DNA of 34,659 nt from Oscillatoriales cyanobacterium CG2_30_44_21 (lineage in GTDB: Bacteria; Cyanobacteriota; Cyanobacteriia; Pseudanabaenales; Pseudanabaenaceae): the NCBI GenBank assembly GCA_001873375.1, contig MNZA01000223.1, forward strand, positions 14,810-49,468, given 5' to 3'. The notes under the pieces were generated by a model. The model was given only the letters and a program-made list of their open reading frames with translations. It did not search any database and was not told the origin of the DNA. The translations under genes were made by a program, and so were the position numbers. Shown one piece after another: positions 22,813 to 29,631 of the stretch (its first letter is position 1; each line of letters starts with the position of its first letter).

Positions 22813-22911
22813 ATACCAAGCAAATAAATGGCAGAGCCATTTATTTAAAAACCCATACTGGGTCTGGTTTTCAATTAACAAAGGTGTAGTTACATTTTTG
22901 GGAATTGGTAT
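22813..22911 (-). mobile_element. Three-hairpin MITE-like element, inverted copy (99 bp)
   Basis: Read on the plus strand it begins ATACCAAGCAAATAAATGGC and ends GGAATTGGTAT, the reverse of the copies at 8548 and 29500. Terminal repeats ATACCAA/TTGGTAT are perfect. It sits 130 bases upstream of rne. Confidence 0.75.
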
Positions 22912-23040
22912 TAGTTAGGGATAGTGCCGATGCTTTTATAAGTGTTTCTTATAAATTTAGGATAAGAAACATTTTGAAAAAGCCTGTGGATAGACTCTTA
23001 GACTGGCGCTTTTGAATCGAAGAAATTCTGAGGAAATTGA

Positions 23041-25350
23041 ATGCCAAAGCAGATAATTATTGCCGAGCAGTATCGAATTGCTGCTGTATTTAGTGAAGAT
23101 CAAATTGAGGAAATTGTAGTTGCCGCAGGTACTCACCAAGTTGGTGATGTGTATTTGGGCGTTGTCGAAAATGTTCTAACGAGTATTGATGCTGCCTTTG
23201 TGAATATTGGCGATGGCGATCGCAATGGGTTTATTCACATTACCGATTTAGGGCCTTTAAAAATGCGGCGATCGTCTGGCTCGATCAGCGATCTGGTTGT
23301 ACCGCAACAGCGCGTGTTAGTCCAAGTAATGAAGGAGCCAACAGGTAATAAGGGACCTAGATTAACAGGTAATATTTCTTTGCCTGGTCGTTATGTGGTG
23401 CTTCTGCCCTTTGGTCGGGGGGTGAATTTGTCCCGTCGCATTCGTAGTGAAGCTGAACGCAATCGCCTCCGCGCCTTGGCAATTTTAGTTAAGCCTGCGG
23501 GTATGGGTATTTTGGTGCGGACTGAGGCTGATGGTATGCCTGAGGAGCAGATTATTGAGGATCTGGATAATTTGCAACGCCAATGGGAAACGATTCAGCA
23601 AGATGTTGTTACGACCCGCCAGCCGACTTTGCTAGACCGGGAACGGGATTTTGTGCAACGGGTACTGCGTGACCTTTATAGCAATGAAGTCAATCGGATT
23701 GTGACCGACTCCAATGATGGCTTACGCCGCATCAAGCAGCATTTGCTCAACTGGGGCGATGGCAAAATCCCTAGCGGATTGATGCTCGATCATCACCGTG
23801 AGCGCACTCCGATTTTGGAATATTTTCGGGTGAATGCAGGCATTCGTGAAGCCCTGAAACCGAGAGTCGATCTGCCTAGTGGCGGCTATATCATCATTGA
23901 GCCAACAGAGGCTTTGACGGTAATTGATGTTAACTCTGGCTCATTTACCAGATCGCAAACTTCCCGCGAGACGGTTCTGTGGACAAACTGTGAAGCCGCC
24001 GTGGAAATTGCGCGTCAAATTCGGTTGCGAAATATTGCAGGTGTAATCGTTGTCGATTTTATCGATATGGATACGCGCCGCGATCAAATGCAGTTGCTAG
24101 AGCATTTTAATAAGTCGCTGCGATCAGACAAATCGCGTCCGCAAATTGCGCAGCTTACGGAATTGGGGTTAGTCGAGCTAACTCGTAAGCGTCAAGGACA
24201 GAGCATCTATGAACTGTTTGGTCGTCCCTGTGCCACTTGTGGCGGTTTAGGGCATTTGATGCATTTACCTGGGGAAGCGGTGGGGCAGCCTGTGGATGCG
24301 ACTGCCAGAACTTGGGAGTCGAAGCAATCTAATCAGCTTGATTTTACATCTGAGTATGAGGATGGTGATTCGGACTTGGGCGGCGGACTGGAGCCGAATT
24401 TGGTTAATCATCCTAGCTACCAAGAACGCGGCAATCTGCGCCGTCGTGGCAAGCGAGCCATGCTCAAAGATTCGCGAGATTTGCGTGAATCGGAGAAGGC
24501 TGCGCCTGTGGTGGAAGTGCGATCGCGGGTTGAGGCAAGGTTTGAGCCGCGAGTGGAAAGGGAGTCGGTAGTAGATCGCATTGTGGCAACTAAGCTATCT
24601 TTACCCAGCATTAGCCCGACAATCTTGCCAAATCCAACGATTTTGCCCAATGTCGTTCCTGCGGTATCGCTAGCACCGATCGCCGATGTGACAGAAGAGG
24701 TGGCTGAGGTGACTGCGCCGCCTGTTGTGGAGACTATTCCTGAGCGCCCCAATAAGCGTGAGCTTCGCACTAAGGTGATCGAACCACCAGAATTGATTGT
24801 GGTGGAGATGACCGAAGAGGAACAGGATGTTTATTCATTAATCGGAGTTTCGCCCCTAGTACTCATAGATCGGGAGCCAAAAGATCCTCGCAATGTAATT
24901 GTGACTGTGGCTCTGCCAGGACAAGCGCCTCGGGTTGCCAATGCCATTACTCCCAGTATGCAGTCGGAGCGATTTAATTCTGACCGGTACAACTCAAGTA
25001 AGTCTGATGCAGATCAAGATTTTGAAGAACCACGAGTAACCCAACAGGATCAGGAAATTGAGGTTAGTCCTGCGGAGATCGTTGCCGCTATGGCGACCCC
25101 AGCGGCAGAGCAGCAAGATGCTCTGCCTCCGCCGCCTGATGTGATCGTGAGCAACGATAGTGAGGCGACTCCACGCGTGATTACATCAAAGGGGATTATC
25201 TTGAGAGTAAATCGCCAGATAAACCAAGGATCAAATGATCCGAACAATTTAGAATCGAAGCCAGAGTTGTCGGATAGTCCGAGGGAGTTTGTGCCGATTC
25301 AATCGCCCGAAGCATCGAGACGCAAGCGATCGTCAGCTTTGCAACTGTAA
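23041..25350 (+). CDS. rne: Ribonuclease E/G
   Basis: The 769-residue product is the cyanobacterial RNase E, the main endonuclease of mRNA decay and RNA processing. An S1 RNA-binding domain (about 35-105; GDVYLGVVENVLTSIDAAFV) precedes the RNase-H-like/DNase-I-like catalytic core. Catalytic aspartates are D297 in IDVNSGSF and D339 in VVDFIDM; the zinc-link cysteines are C397 and C400 in RPCATCGG. After about residue 415 the chain is low-complexity and acidic/proline-rich. It ends in a basic tail, SRRKRSSALQL, that resembles the arginine-rich C-terminal peptide known to recruit polynucleotide phosphorylase in cyanobacteria, but is shorter. GAGG lies seven bases before ATG. The gene follows a 1.2-kb leader; no rnhB follows. 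Confidence 0.96.
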   Translation: MPKQIIIAEQYRIAAVFSEDQIEEIVVAAGTHQVGDVYLGVVENVLTSIDAAFVNIGDGDRNGFIHITDLGPLKMRRSSGSISDLVVPQQRVLVQVMKEPTGNKGPRLTGNISLPGRYVVLLPFGRGVNLSRRIRSEAERNRLRALAILVKPAGMGILVRTEADGMPEEQIIEDLDNLQRQWETIQQDVVTTRQPTLLDRERDFVQRVLRDLYSNEVNRIVTDSNDGLRRIKQHLLNWGDGKIPSGLMLDHHRERTPILEYFRVNAGIREALKPRVDLPSGGYIIIEPTEALTVIDVNSGSFTRSQTSRETVLWTNCEAAVEIARQIRLRNIAGVIVVDFIDMDTRRDQMQLLEHFNKSLRSDKSRPQIAQLTELGLVELTRKRQGQSIYELFGRPCATCGGLGHLMHLPGEAVGQPVDATARTWESKQSNQLDFTSEYEDGDSDLGGGLEPNLVNHPSYQERGNLRRRGKRAMLKDSRDLRESEKAAPVVEVRSRVEARFEPRVERESVVDRIVATKLSLPSISPTILPNPTILPNVVPAVSLAPIADVTEEVAEVTAPPVVETIPERPNKRELRTKVIEPPELIVVEMTEEEQDVYSLIGVSPLVLIDREPKDPRNVIVTVALPGQAPRVANAITPSMQSERFNSDRYNSSKSDADQDFEEPRVTQQDQEIEVSPAEIVAAMATPAAEQQDALPPPPDVIVSNDSEATPRVITSKGIILRVNRQINQGSNDPNNLESKPELSDSPREFVPIQSPEASRRKRSSALQL

Positions 25351-25353
25351 TAA

Positions 25354-25379
25354 CAAATAAATGGCTACGCCATTTATTT
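25354..25379. repeat. AAATGGC-type palindrome after rne
   Basis: CAAATAAATGGC, TAC loop, GCCATTTATTT; starts four bases after the rne stop codon. A shorter-armed version of the hairpins at 4083 and 29451. Confidence 0.8.
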
Positions 25380-25406
25380 ATTTCCGTTAACAAGGCGCTA
25401 ACACAG

Positions 25407-25506
25407 CCCTCATCCCCCAGCCCCTTCTCCCGCAGGAGAAGGGGAGAAATATTAAATTAAATTTCTTGTTCCCCTCTCCTGCGGGAGAGGGGCTAGGGGT
25501 GAAGGG
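25407..25506. repeat. C-rich 100-bp repeat, copy 1
   Basis: Starts CCCTCATCCCCCAGCCCC and ends GGGGCTAGGGGTGAAGGG. Two inner hairpins (CCCCTTCTCC/GGAGAAGGGG and CCCCTCTCC-type) are joined by GAAATATTAAATT, and the outer ends also pair. Nearly identical to 33128-33221 apart from a five-base indel and a few substitutions. Confidence 0.85.
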
Positions 25507-25539
25507 TTAGATCTTCGGTGTGTCAAATATATTAACGCC

Positions 25540-25605
25540 ATTAAAAAGCAGCGCATCGCGCTGCTTTTTAATAGAAATAAATAGCGGCGCATCGCGCCGC
25601 CATTT
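25540..25605. repeat. Two adjacent palindromes downstream of the kinase gene
   Basis: First: ATTAAAAAGCAGCGC-ATC-GCGCTGCTTTTTAAT (25540-25572, perfect 15-base arms). Second: AAATAGCGGCGC-ATC-GCGCCGCCATTT (25579-25605, one mismatch). The second ends two bases before the minus-strand kinase stop. Confidence 0.85.
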
Positions 25606-25607
25606 GT

Positions 25608-27356
25608 TTAGAAAACTAGGTCTATGTCTAATTTTTTTAGGTCGATCGCGTATATTTTGTAGCCCGTAACTTCCACAGTGGCGATCGCCAGCAAATTAAT
25701 GGCAATGGGCGCGATCGCCGTAACCTCGCCATCAATAATTAAATTGCCAATGCTGTTACCGCGCAGATCTAACAACATCAATATGGTTTGGTATTCGTTA
25801 TAATTACCAGCCAGCGCATATCCCCAAGGAGTTGCCGTCATTATTGAGGCGGCATGGGGCAGCGTCAGGCGGGAGAGGCGATAGGGCTTGATGTCGAGGA
25901 GGTAGATATTGTGGCGATTGTCGGCTTCTAAGAGTAAAACGCGATCGCGTGTAAAAGTGGCAATACCCGAGCCAACTTGAATCGGCAAAGATAGTCTTTG
26001 CATGATGTTGCATCGCCGCGAAATGATCACAGCGCGACTTTCTTGAGTATCAGGCTTATTGGCGATCGCCAATAAGTGATGTCGATCAACAGCAATGATG
26101 CAGCTTAAAGCCCTTGAAGAAAACTCTAGCCGCATCGCTCGACCATAGACCAAATTGCGAATTTCTAATTGCTTACCTGTAGATATTGCCAACCAATCTC
26201 CTTGAGGAGAAACCGCCCAGTCAAAAGCCTGATCGGGAGATGCTTGGTATAAAAATCTGGGCTTGCCCTGCGTAAACTGATAGATCGAGTGCTTGGTCAA
26301 TACAAATAAAGTCTTACGGGCAAAAGCGATCGCGCGGATTTCATGCTCAGACTTAATGATTTGCTCCTCTTGATCAAGAGATAGGCTATGCCAATTGATC
26401 GTGGATTTGGAGGTACTGTAAAACCTTGACTTTTCAGTGCCAATAATGGCTACAACTCCTTGCGATAGATCTCTCTGGGCAAAGAAGGGGGACTTCTGAG
26501 AGAAAGAAATCGTTGCCGATCTTTCTTCTTCTAGTCCCGTCTGAAATTTGCTAAAGTCCTCCGACTGGAAGACCGTAACTAGATCTTTTCGCATTTCACT
26601 AGCCGAGCTATAGCGTCGTTTCGGCAGCTTCTCAAGGGAGCGCGTGATGATCGCCGCAAGCGATCGCGGTAAAAACTCAGGAATAATCACCCGATAGTTA
26701 AGATGGGCATTCATTAGCTCCGATGGCATTCCCGAAAAAGGACGTTTTCCCACCAAAAGCTCATACAAAATAATCCCCACAGCATAGAGATCGGAACCAA
26801 CGGAAAATTGTCCATAAAATCTTTCAGGAGCCATGTAGCCAGGGGAACCTGTATTATTGCTGTCCTCGTTAATCTCTTGGCTCAGTCTGGCGATCCCAAA
26901 GTCAGAAATTTTGGCTTGCCAACCTGTGGCAGTCACATTTAATAAAACATTTTCGGGTTTGATATCACAGTGGATAACGCTTGACTCATGGGCGTGTTCT
27001 AGACCTAGCAAAATATCGTTAACTAAGGCAAAACATTGCTGTACTGATAAAGACTTGTTTTGGTTCATCAGATCGCGCAAAGTTCCGCCCTCGCAGTATT
27101 CCATCACCAGATAGCGATATTTTTGATGATGGACGAGCGCCATGCAAGCAACGATGTTGTCATGCTGTAGGGTTAACAAAAAACGTAATTCTCGGAGTAG
27201 TTTACTGGTGGGAAAGCGCTTATTTTCCAGTTCTTTCAGCGCCACCAATTTGCCCGTATCGCGCATCCGCGCACACAAAACCTTGCCAAATTGTCCGCGG
27301 CCAACCAAGCCGAGGATTCTATATTTAGAAAAGTTGGAAGATGATTTATCATTCAT
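25608..27356 (-). CDS. Serine/threonine protein kinase with C-terminal beta-propeller-like domain
   Basis: The 582-residue product has an N-terminal Hanks-type kinase domain (about 12-270): glycine loop VGRGQFGKV, Lys41 in VALKEL, catalytic Asp131 in HCDIKPEN, DFG at 152-154, and SPGYMAPERFYG/LYAVGIILYELLVG. All catalytic residues are intact. The C-terminal 300 residues show repeated strands resembling WD-like or beta-propeller blades (e.g. AIAFARKTLFVLTK, FDWAVSPQGDWLAISTGKQLEIRNL, VTAIAPIAINLLAIATVE). No transmembrane segment separates them, so it is probably cytosolic. The propeller may be a sensor or scaffold. Substrates are unknown. Confidence 0.9.
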   Translation of the reverse strand: MNDKSSSNFSKYRILGLVGRGQFGKVLCARMRDTGKLVALKELENKRFPTSKLLRELRFLLTLQHDNIVACMALVHHQKYRYLVMEYCEGGTLRDLMNQNKSLSVQQCFALVNDILLGLEHAHESSVIHCDIKPENVLLNVTATGWQAKISDFGIARLSQEINEDSNNTGSPGYMAPERFYGQFSVGSDLYAVGIILYELLVGKRPFSGMPSELMNAHLNYRVIIPEFLPRSLAAIITRSLEKLPKRRYSSASEMRKDLVTVFQSEDFSKFQTGLEEERSATISFSQKSPFFAQRDLSQGVVAIIGTEKSRFYSTSKSTINWHSLSLDQEEQIIKSEHEIRAIAFARKTLFVLTKHSIYQFTQGKPRFLYQASPDQAFDWAVSPQGDWLAISTGKQLEIRNLVYGRAMRLEFSSRALSCIIAVDRHHLLAIANKPDTQESRAVIISRRCNIMQRLSLPIQVGSGIATFTRDRVLLLEADNRHNIYLLDIKPYRLSRLTLPHAASIMTATPWGYALAGNYNEYQTILMLLDLRGNSIGNLIIDGEVTAIAPIAINLLAIATVEVTGYKIYAIDLKKLDIDLVF

Positions 27357-27426
27357 ACGGTCAAAAAACTAGTCTCAAGAATTTCCGCATTAACCTAGCC
27401 TAAATATAGCTGTAGCCAGACAAGTT

Positions 27427-27454
27427 ATACCAAATGAAGAAATGGCTATGCCAT
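27427..27454. repeat. AAATGGC-type palindrome with compensatory changes
   Basis: ATACCAAATGAAGAAATGGC, TAT loop, GCCATTTCTTCATTT. Compared with 4083-4117 the stem has ATGAAG/CTTCAT in place of ATAAAG/CTTTAT: both arms changed together, keeping the pairing. Confidence 0.82.
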
Positions 27455-27478
27455 TTCTTCATTTAAAAACTAGAAGAT

Positions 27479-27505
27479 GAGTGGCAACGCTTCGCGTTGC
27501 CACTC
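27479..27505. repeat. GAGTGG-type palindrome
   Basis: GAGTGGCAACGC / GCGTTGCCACTC, perfect 12-base arms around TTC. Confidence 0.85.
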
Positions 27506-27513
27506 TTTAACTG

Positions 27514-27568
27514 ACCGAAGAAATTTTTAGAAGCGCGGCGGAGCCGCGCTTCTAAAAATTTCTTCGGT
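27514..27568. repeat. 26-bp-arm perfect palindrome
   Basis: Arms 27514-27539 and 27543-27568 are perfectly complementary around a GGA loop; the inner core is AGCGCGGC/GCCGCGCT. A second small perfect hairpin (11-base arms, AACGCCAAGTG) follows at 27576-27600. Confidence 0.9.
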
Positions 27569-27675
27569 TTGAGTAAACGCCAAGTGTTGCACTTGGCGTT
27601 CTTAACATTTCGTAGCAATTCAACTCGCTAGAAGTCCAAGGATTGTCGATATCATGGTAAGCAGCAATATATATA

Positions 27676-27808
27676 GCTGTCGCCAGTTTTACAGCGCTTT
27701 GCGCTTTCCTAAAACTCCCAAAATTTTTTAGCGTAGCCAGCCTTTAAAAAATTTTGGGGAATATACAAAGCCTCAAGGGGCTGTGGTACTAGTACAAGCG
27801 GCGACAGC
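27676..27808 (+). mobile_element. 133-bp element with GCTGTCGCC / GGCGACAGC terminal inverted repeats upstream of petC
   Basis: Nine-base perfect terminal inverted repeats bound ACAGCGCTTTGCGCT (27691), an imperfect CCAAAATTTTTTA/TAAAAAATTTTGG hairpin, and CAAAGCCTCAAGGGGCTGT. The inner ACAGC..GCTGT part parallels the element at 18345-18441. Terminus-like copies occur at 22507-22519 and 34624-34632. It ends 44 bases before the petC ATG. Confidence 0.6.
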
Positions 27809-27852
27809 CACAAAATGAAATATTTCTTAGATAAAGTTCTTAGTCAAATCCT

Positions 27853-28392
27853 ATGAGTCAAGCTTCTGTACCCGCCGATGTTCCCAGCATGGGTCGTCGC
27901 CAATTTATGAACCTAATTTTAGGGGGTTCTGCTGCCGTCACATCTCTTGCTGCTCTTTATCCTGTAGCTGCCTATTTTGTCCCCCCTTCTAAAGGTGGCG
28001 CAGGCGGTGGTGTAGCTGCTAAAGATGCCCTTGGCAAAGACATTCTTGCTTCGGCATTTTTGGCAAACCATCAAGCAGGCGATCGCGAACTGGCTCAAGG
28101 GCTAAAGGGTGATCCCACATATATCGTGGTGACGGACACCAAAGAAATTGAATCCTATGGCTTAAATGCCGTATGTACGCACCTTGGCTGTGTTGTACCT
28201 TGGAATGCTGCTGAAAACAAATTTATCTGTCCTTGCCACGGTTCGCAATACAACAATGAGGGCAAGGTCGTTCGTGGTCCTGCGCCATTGTCGCTCGCAC
28301 TTGCCCATGCCACAGTTGCCGATGACATTGTGCAGTTCAGCACATGGACAGAAACTGATTTCCGCACCAATGACGCTCCTTGGTGGTCTTAA
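27853..28392 (+). CDS. petC: Cytochrome b6f complex Rieske iron-sulfur protein
   Basis: The 179-residue product starts with a short N-terminus carrying the twin-arginine-like GRRQFMN followed by one membrane anchor (about 20-42; [22 protein letters not shown]). The C-terminal soluble domain holds the [2Fe-2S] cluster motifs CTHLGC (about residues 108-113) and CPCHGSQY (about 126-133), each giving one Cys and one His ligand plus the disulfide Cys pair, and [12 protein letters not shown]. It transfers electrons from plastoquinol to cytochrome f in the thylakoid lumen. petA follows 71 bases downstream in the same direction, the standard cyanobacterial petCA operon. No clear Shine-Dalgarno is seen. 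Confidence 0.98.
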   Translation: MSQASVPADVPSMGRRQFMNLILGGSAAVTSLAALYPVAAYFVPPSKGGAGGGVAAKDALGKDILASAFLANHQAGDRELAQGLKGDPTYIVVTDTKEIESYGLNAVCTHLGCVVPWNAAENKFICPCHGSQYNNEGKVVRGPAPLSLALAHATVADDIVQFSTWTETDFRTNDAPWWS

Positions 28393-28399
28393 TAATTTT

Positions 28400-28432
28400 T
28401 TTTGATGGCGCGACTACGCTGCGCCATCAAAA
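28400..28432. repeat. Palindrome inside the petC-petA operon
   Basis: TTTTGATGGCGC and GCGCCATCAAAA (12-base perfect arms) around a nine-base loop, eight bases after the petC stop codon and 31 bases before the petA ATG. The same outer word TTTGATGGCGCG occurs in the palindrome at 33262-33302. Confidence 0.85.
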
Positions 28433-28463
28433 TAGACAATGCAATTTACATTTGAACTTATAC

Positions 28464-29447
28464 ATGAAAAAAGCTTTTTTACCAGTTAGTCGTTTGCTTT
28501 TAGGATTTAGCCTAAGCATCCTCACAAGCTTGACATTACTGTTTGGACTGAATGTCCAATCTGCTAACGCCTATCCATACTATGCTCAGGAAGCCTACAA
28601 GACACCCCGTGAAGCCACAGGCAAGATCGTTTGTGCTAACTGCCATCTTGCTCAAAAAGGGATTGAACTAGAGTTGCCTCAGTCTGTACTGCCTGATTCT
28701 GTGTTTGAAGCGGTGGTTAAACTGCCCTATGACCACAACTTACAACAAGTTACCGCGGACGGAAGTAAGACAGGCTTGAATGTCGGCGCGGTACTTGTAT
28801 TACCCGAAGGCTTCAAAATTGCTCCTGAAGATCGCTTGTCTGAAGAAATGAAAGAAAAGACTAAGGATATTTACTACCAACCCTATAGCGATACCCAAGA
28901 AAATATCGTTTTGGTAGGACCAATATCTGGAGATGAATATCCTGAGATTACTTTCCCAGTGCTTTCTCCTGATCCTGCTAAGGACAAAAATGTTCACTTT
29001 CTTAAATATGCTGTCCATGCTGGCGGCAACCGTGGGCGTGGTCAAGTGTATCCAACAGGTGAAAAGAGCAATAACAATGAGTACACTTCATCGGTTTCTG
29101 GTCTAGTTACCCAAATTAGTTCTATCGAGCCTAATGAAGATGAAGGTATCTACGGTGGTTATCAGATCTCGGTGCAAACTACTGATGGCAGTGTTGCTAC
29201 TGAGTCAGTTCCTGCTGGTGCAACTTTGATTGTCGAGCCTGGTAGTGAAGTTACGGTTGGCTCAGCCTTGACGACTAACCCCAATGTGGGTGGATTTGGA
29301 CAACATGATGGTGAAATTGTGTTGCAAGATCCTCGCCGTGTTCAGTGGTTGTTGGCATTCTTTGCTTCTGTAATCGTGACCCAAATCTTGTTGGTATTGA
29401 AGAAGAAGCAAGTCGAAAAAGTTCAAGCCGCAGAAATGAATTTCTAA
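28464..29447 (+). CDS. petA: Cytochrome f (apocytochrome f precursor)
   Basis: Starting at ATG 28464 the product has 327 residues; the frame is open upstream to 28380, but that part overlaps the petC end and the palindrome. A signal peptide (MKKAFLPVSRLLLGFSLSIL...) is cut after ANA, giving the mature N-terminus YPYYAQEAY; the free amino group of the mature first Tyr is an axial haem ligand in the family. The haem c site is CANCH (residues 57-61). A C-terminal membrane anchor (QWLLAFFASVIVTQILLVL) with a short basic stromal/cytoplasmic tail follows. It accepts electrons from the Rieske protein and passes them to plastocyanin or cytochrome c6. Confidence 0.97.
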   Translation: MKKAFLPVSRLLLGFSLSILTSLTLLFGLNVQSANAYPYYAQEAYKTPREATGKIVCANCHLAQKGIELELPQSVLPDSVFEAVVKLPYDHNLQQVTADGSKTGLNVGAVLVLPEGFKIAPEDRLSEEMKEKTKDIYYQPYSDTQENIVLVGPISGDEYPEITFPVLSPDPAKDKNVHFLKYAVHAGGNRGRGQVYPTGEKSNNNEYTSSVSGLVTQISSIEPNEDEGIYGGYQISVQTTDGSVATESVPAGATLIVEPGSEVTVGSALTTNPNVGGFGQHDGEIVLQDPRRVQWLLAFFASVIVTQILLVLKKKQVEKVQAAEMNF

Positions 29448-29450
29448 TAT

Positions 29451-29485
29451 CAAGTAAAGAAATGGCGGAGCCATTTCTTTACTTG
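29451..29485. repeat. AAATGGC-type palindrome after petA
   Basis: CAAGTAAAGAAATGGC, GGA loop, GCCATTTCTTTACTTG (16-base perfect arms), four bases after the petA stop. Outer pairs AAGT/ACTT differ from AAAT/ATTT of other copies in a compensated way. Confidence 0.88.
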
Positions 29486-29499
29486 CCCCAAAAAGATTA

Positions 29500-29602
29500 A
29501 TACCAATTCACAAAAGTGTAGTCACACTTTTGTGAATTGAAAACCAAACCCAGTATGGGTTTTCAAATAAAGAAATGGCTCCGCCATTTCTTTATTTGGT
29601 AT
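29500..29602 (+). mobile_element. 103-bp three-hairpin MITE-like element, best-preserved copy
   Basis: Terminal inverted repeats ATACCAA / TTGGTAT bound three hairpins: 29505-29538 (15-base perfect arms AATTCACAAAAGTGT around AGTC), a central AAACCCA/TGGGTTT hairpin (around GTA), and 29564-29598 (16-base perfect arms CAAATAAAGAAATGGC around TCC). No coding capacity. Copies at 8548 and 22813 share ends, order and length. Confidence 0.85.
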
Positions 29603-29631
29603 AAAGCGCGGCGATCGCCGCGCTTTTTTTA
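29603..29631 (-). terminator. GC-rich hairpin with T-run between petA and the K+ channel gene
   Basis: AAAGCGCGGCGA / TCGCCGCGCTTT (29603-29626) is a perfect 24-base palindrome with GCGATCGC at its centre; T5 follows on the plus strand. It can serve as plus-strand terminator for petCA, and lies directly after the minus-strand stop of the channel gene (29632). Confidence 0.6.

Larger units (their letters stand above)
21847..23040. other. 1.2-kb untranslated region between the histidine phosphatase and rne (probable rne leader)
   Basis: No convincing protein is encoded. It contains, left to right: a left-half fragment of the 103-bp element (about 21938) joined to a 24-bp-arm palindrome (21987-22043); an AT-rich stretch; hairpin module A (22347-22446); an AGCGACAGCTATA terminus-like motif (22507-22519); a T-rich run (22653-22660) followed by hairpin module B (22661-22749); an inverted 103-bp-type element (22813-22911); and a small GTTTCTTAT/ATAAGAAAC hairpin (22948-22974) before rne. 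Long, U-rich leaders involved in autoregulation are known for cyanobacterial rne. Confidence 0.55.
27357..27852. other. Repeat-filled gap between the kinase gene and petC (divergent genes)
   Basis: About 500 bases with no gene. It contains: TATAGCTGTAGCC (27405); an ATACCAAATGAAGAAATGGC palindrome (27427-27454); palindromes at 27479-27505, 27514-27568 and 27576-27600; then the GCTGTCGCC-bounded element (27676-27808) that reaches to within 45 bases of the petC start. Promoters for both divergent genes must lie among these repeats; I could not identify a confident one. Confidence 0.65.

Noticed and set aside
22721-22918. 65-codon open frame upstream of rne
   Set aside because: It overlaps hairpin module B and the inverted MITE-like element; no protein-like composition or domain.
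25407-25506. CRISPR-like repeat
   Set aside because: The C-rich repeats are single fold-back elements eight kilobases apart; there are no regular spacers.
27601-27675. Possible tRNA-like or small RNA gene
   Set aside because: No cloverleaf with a conserved GTTCRA T-loop could be built.
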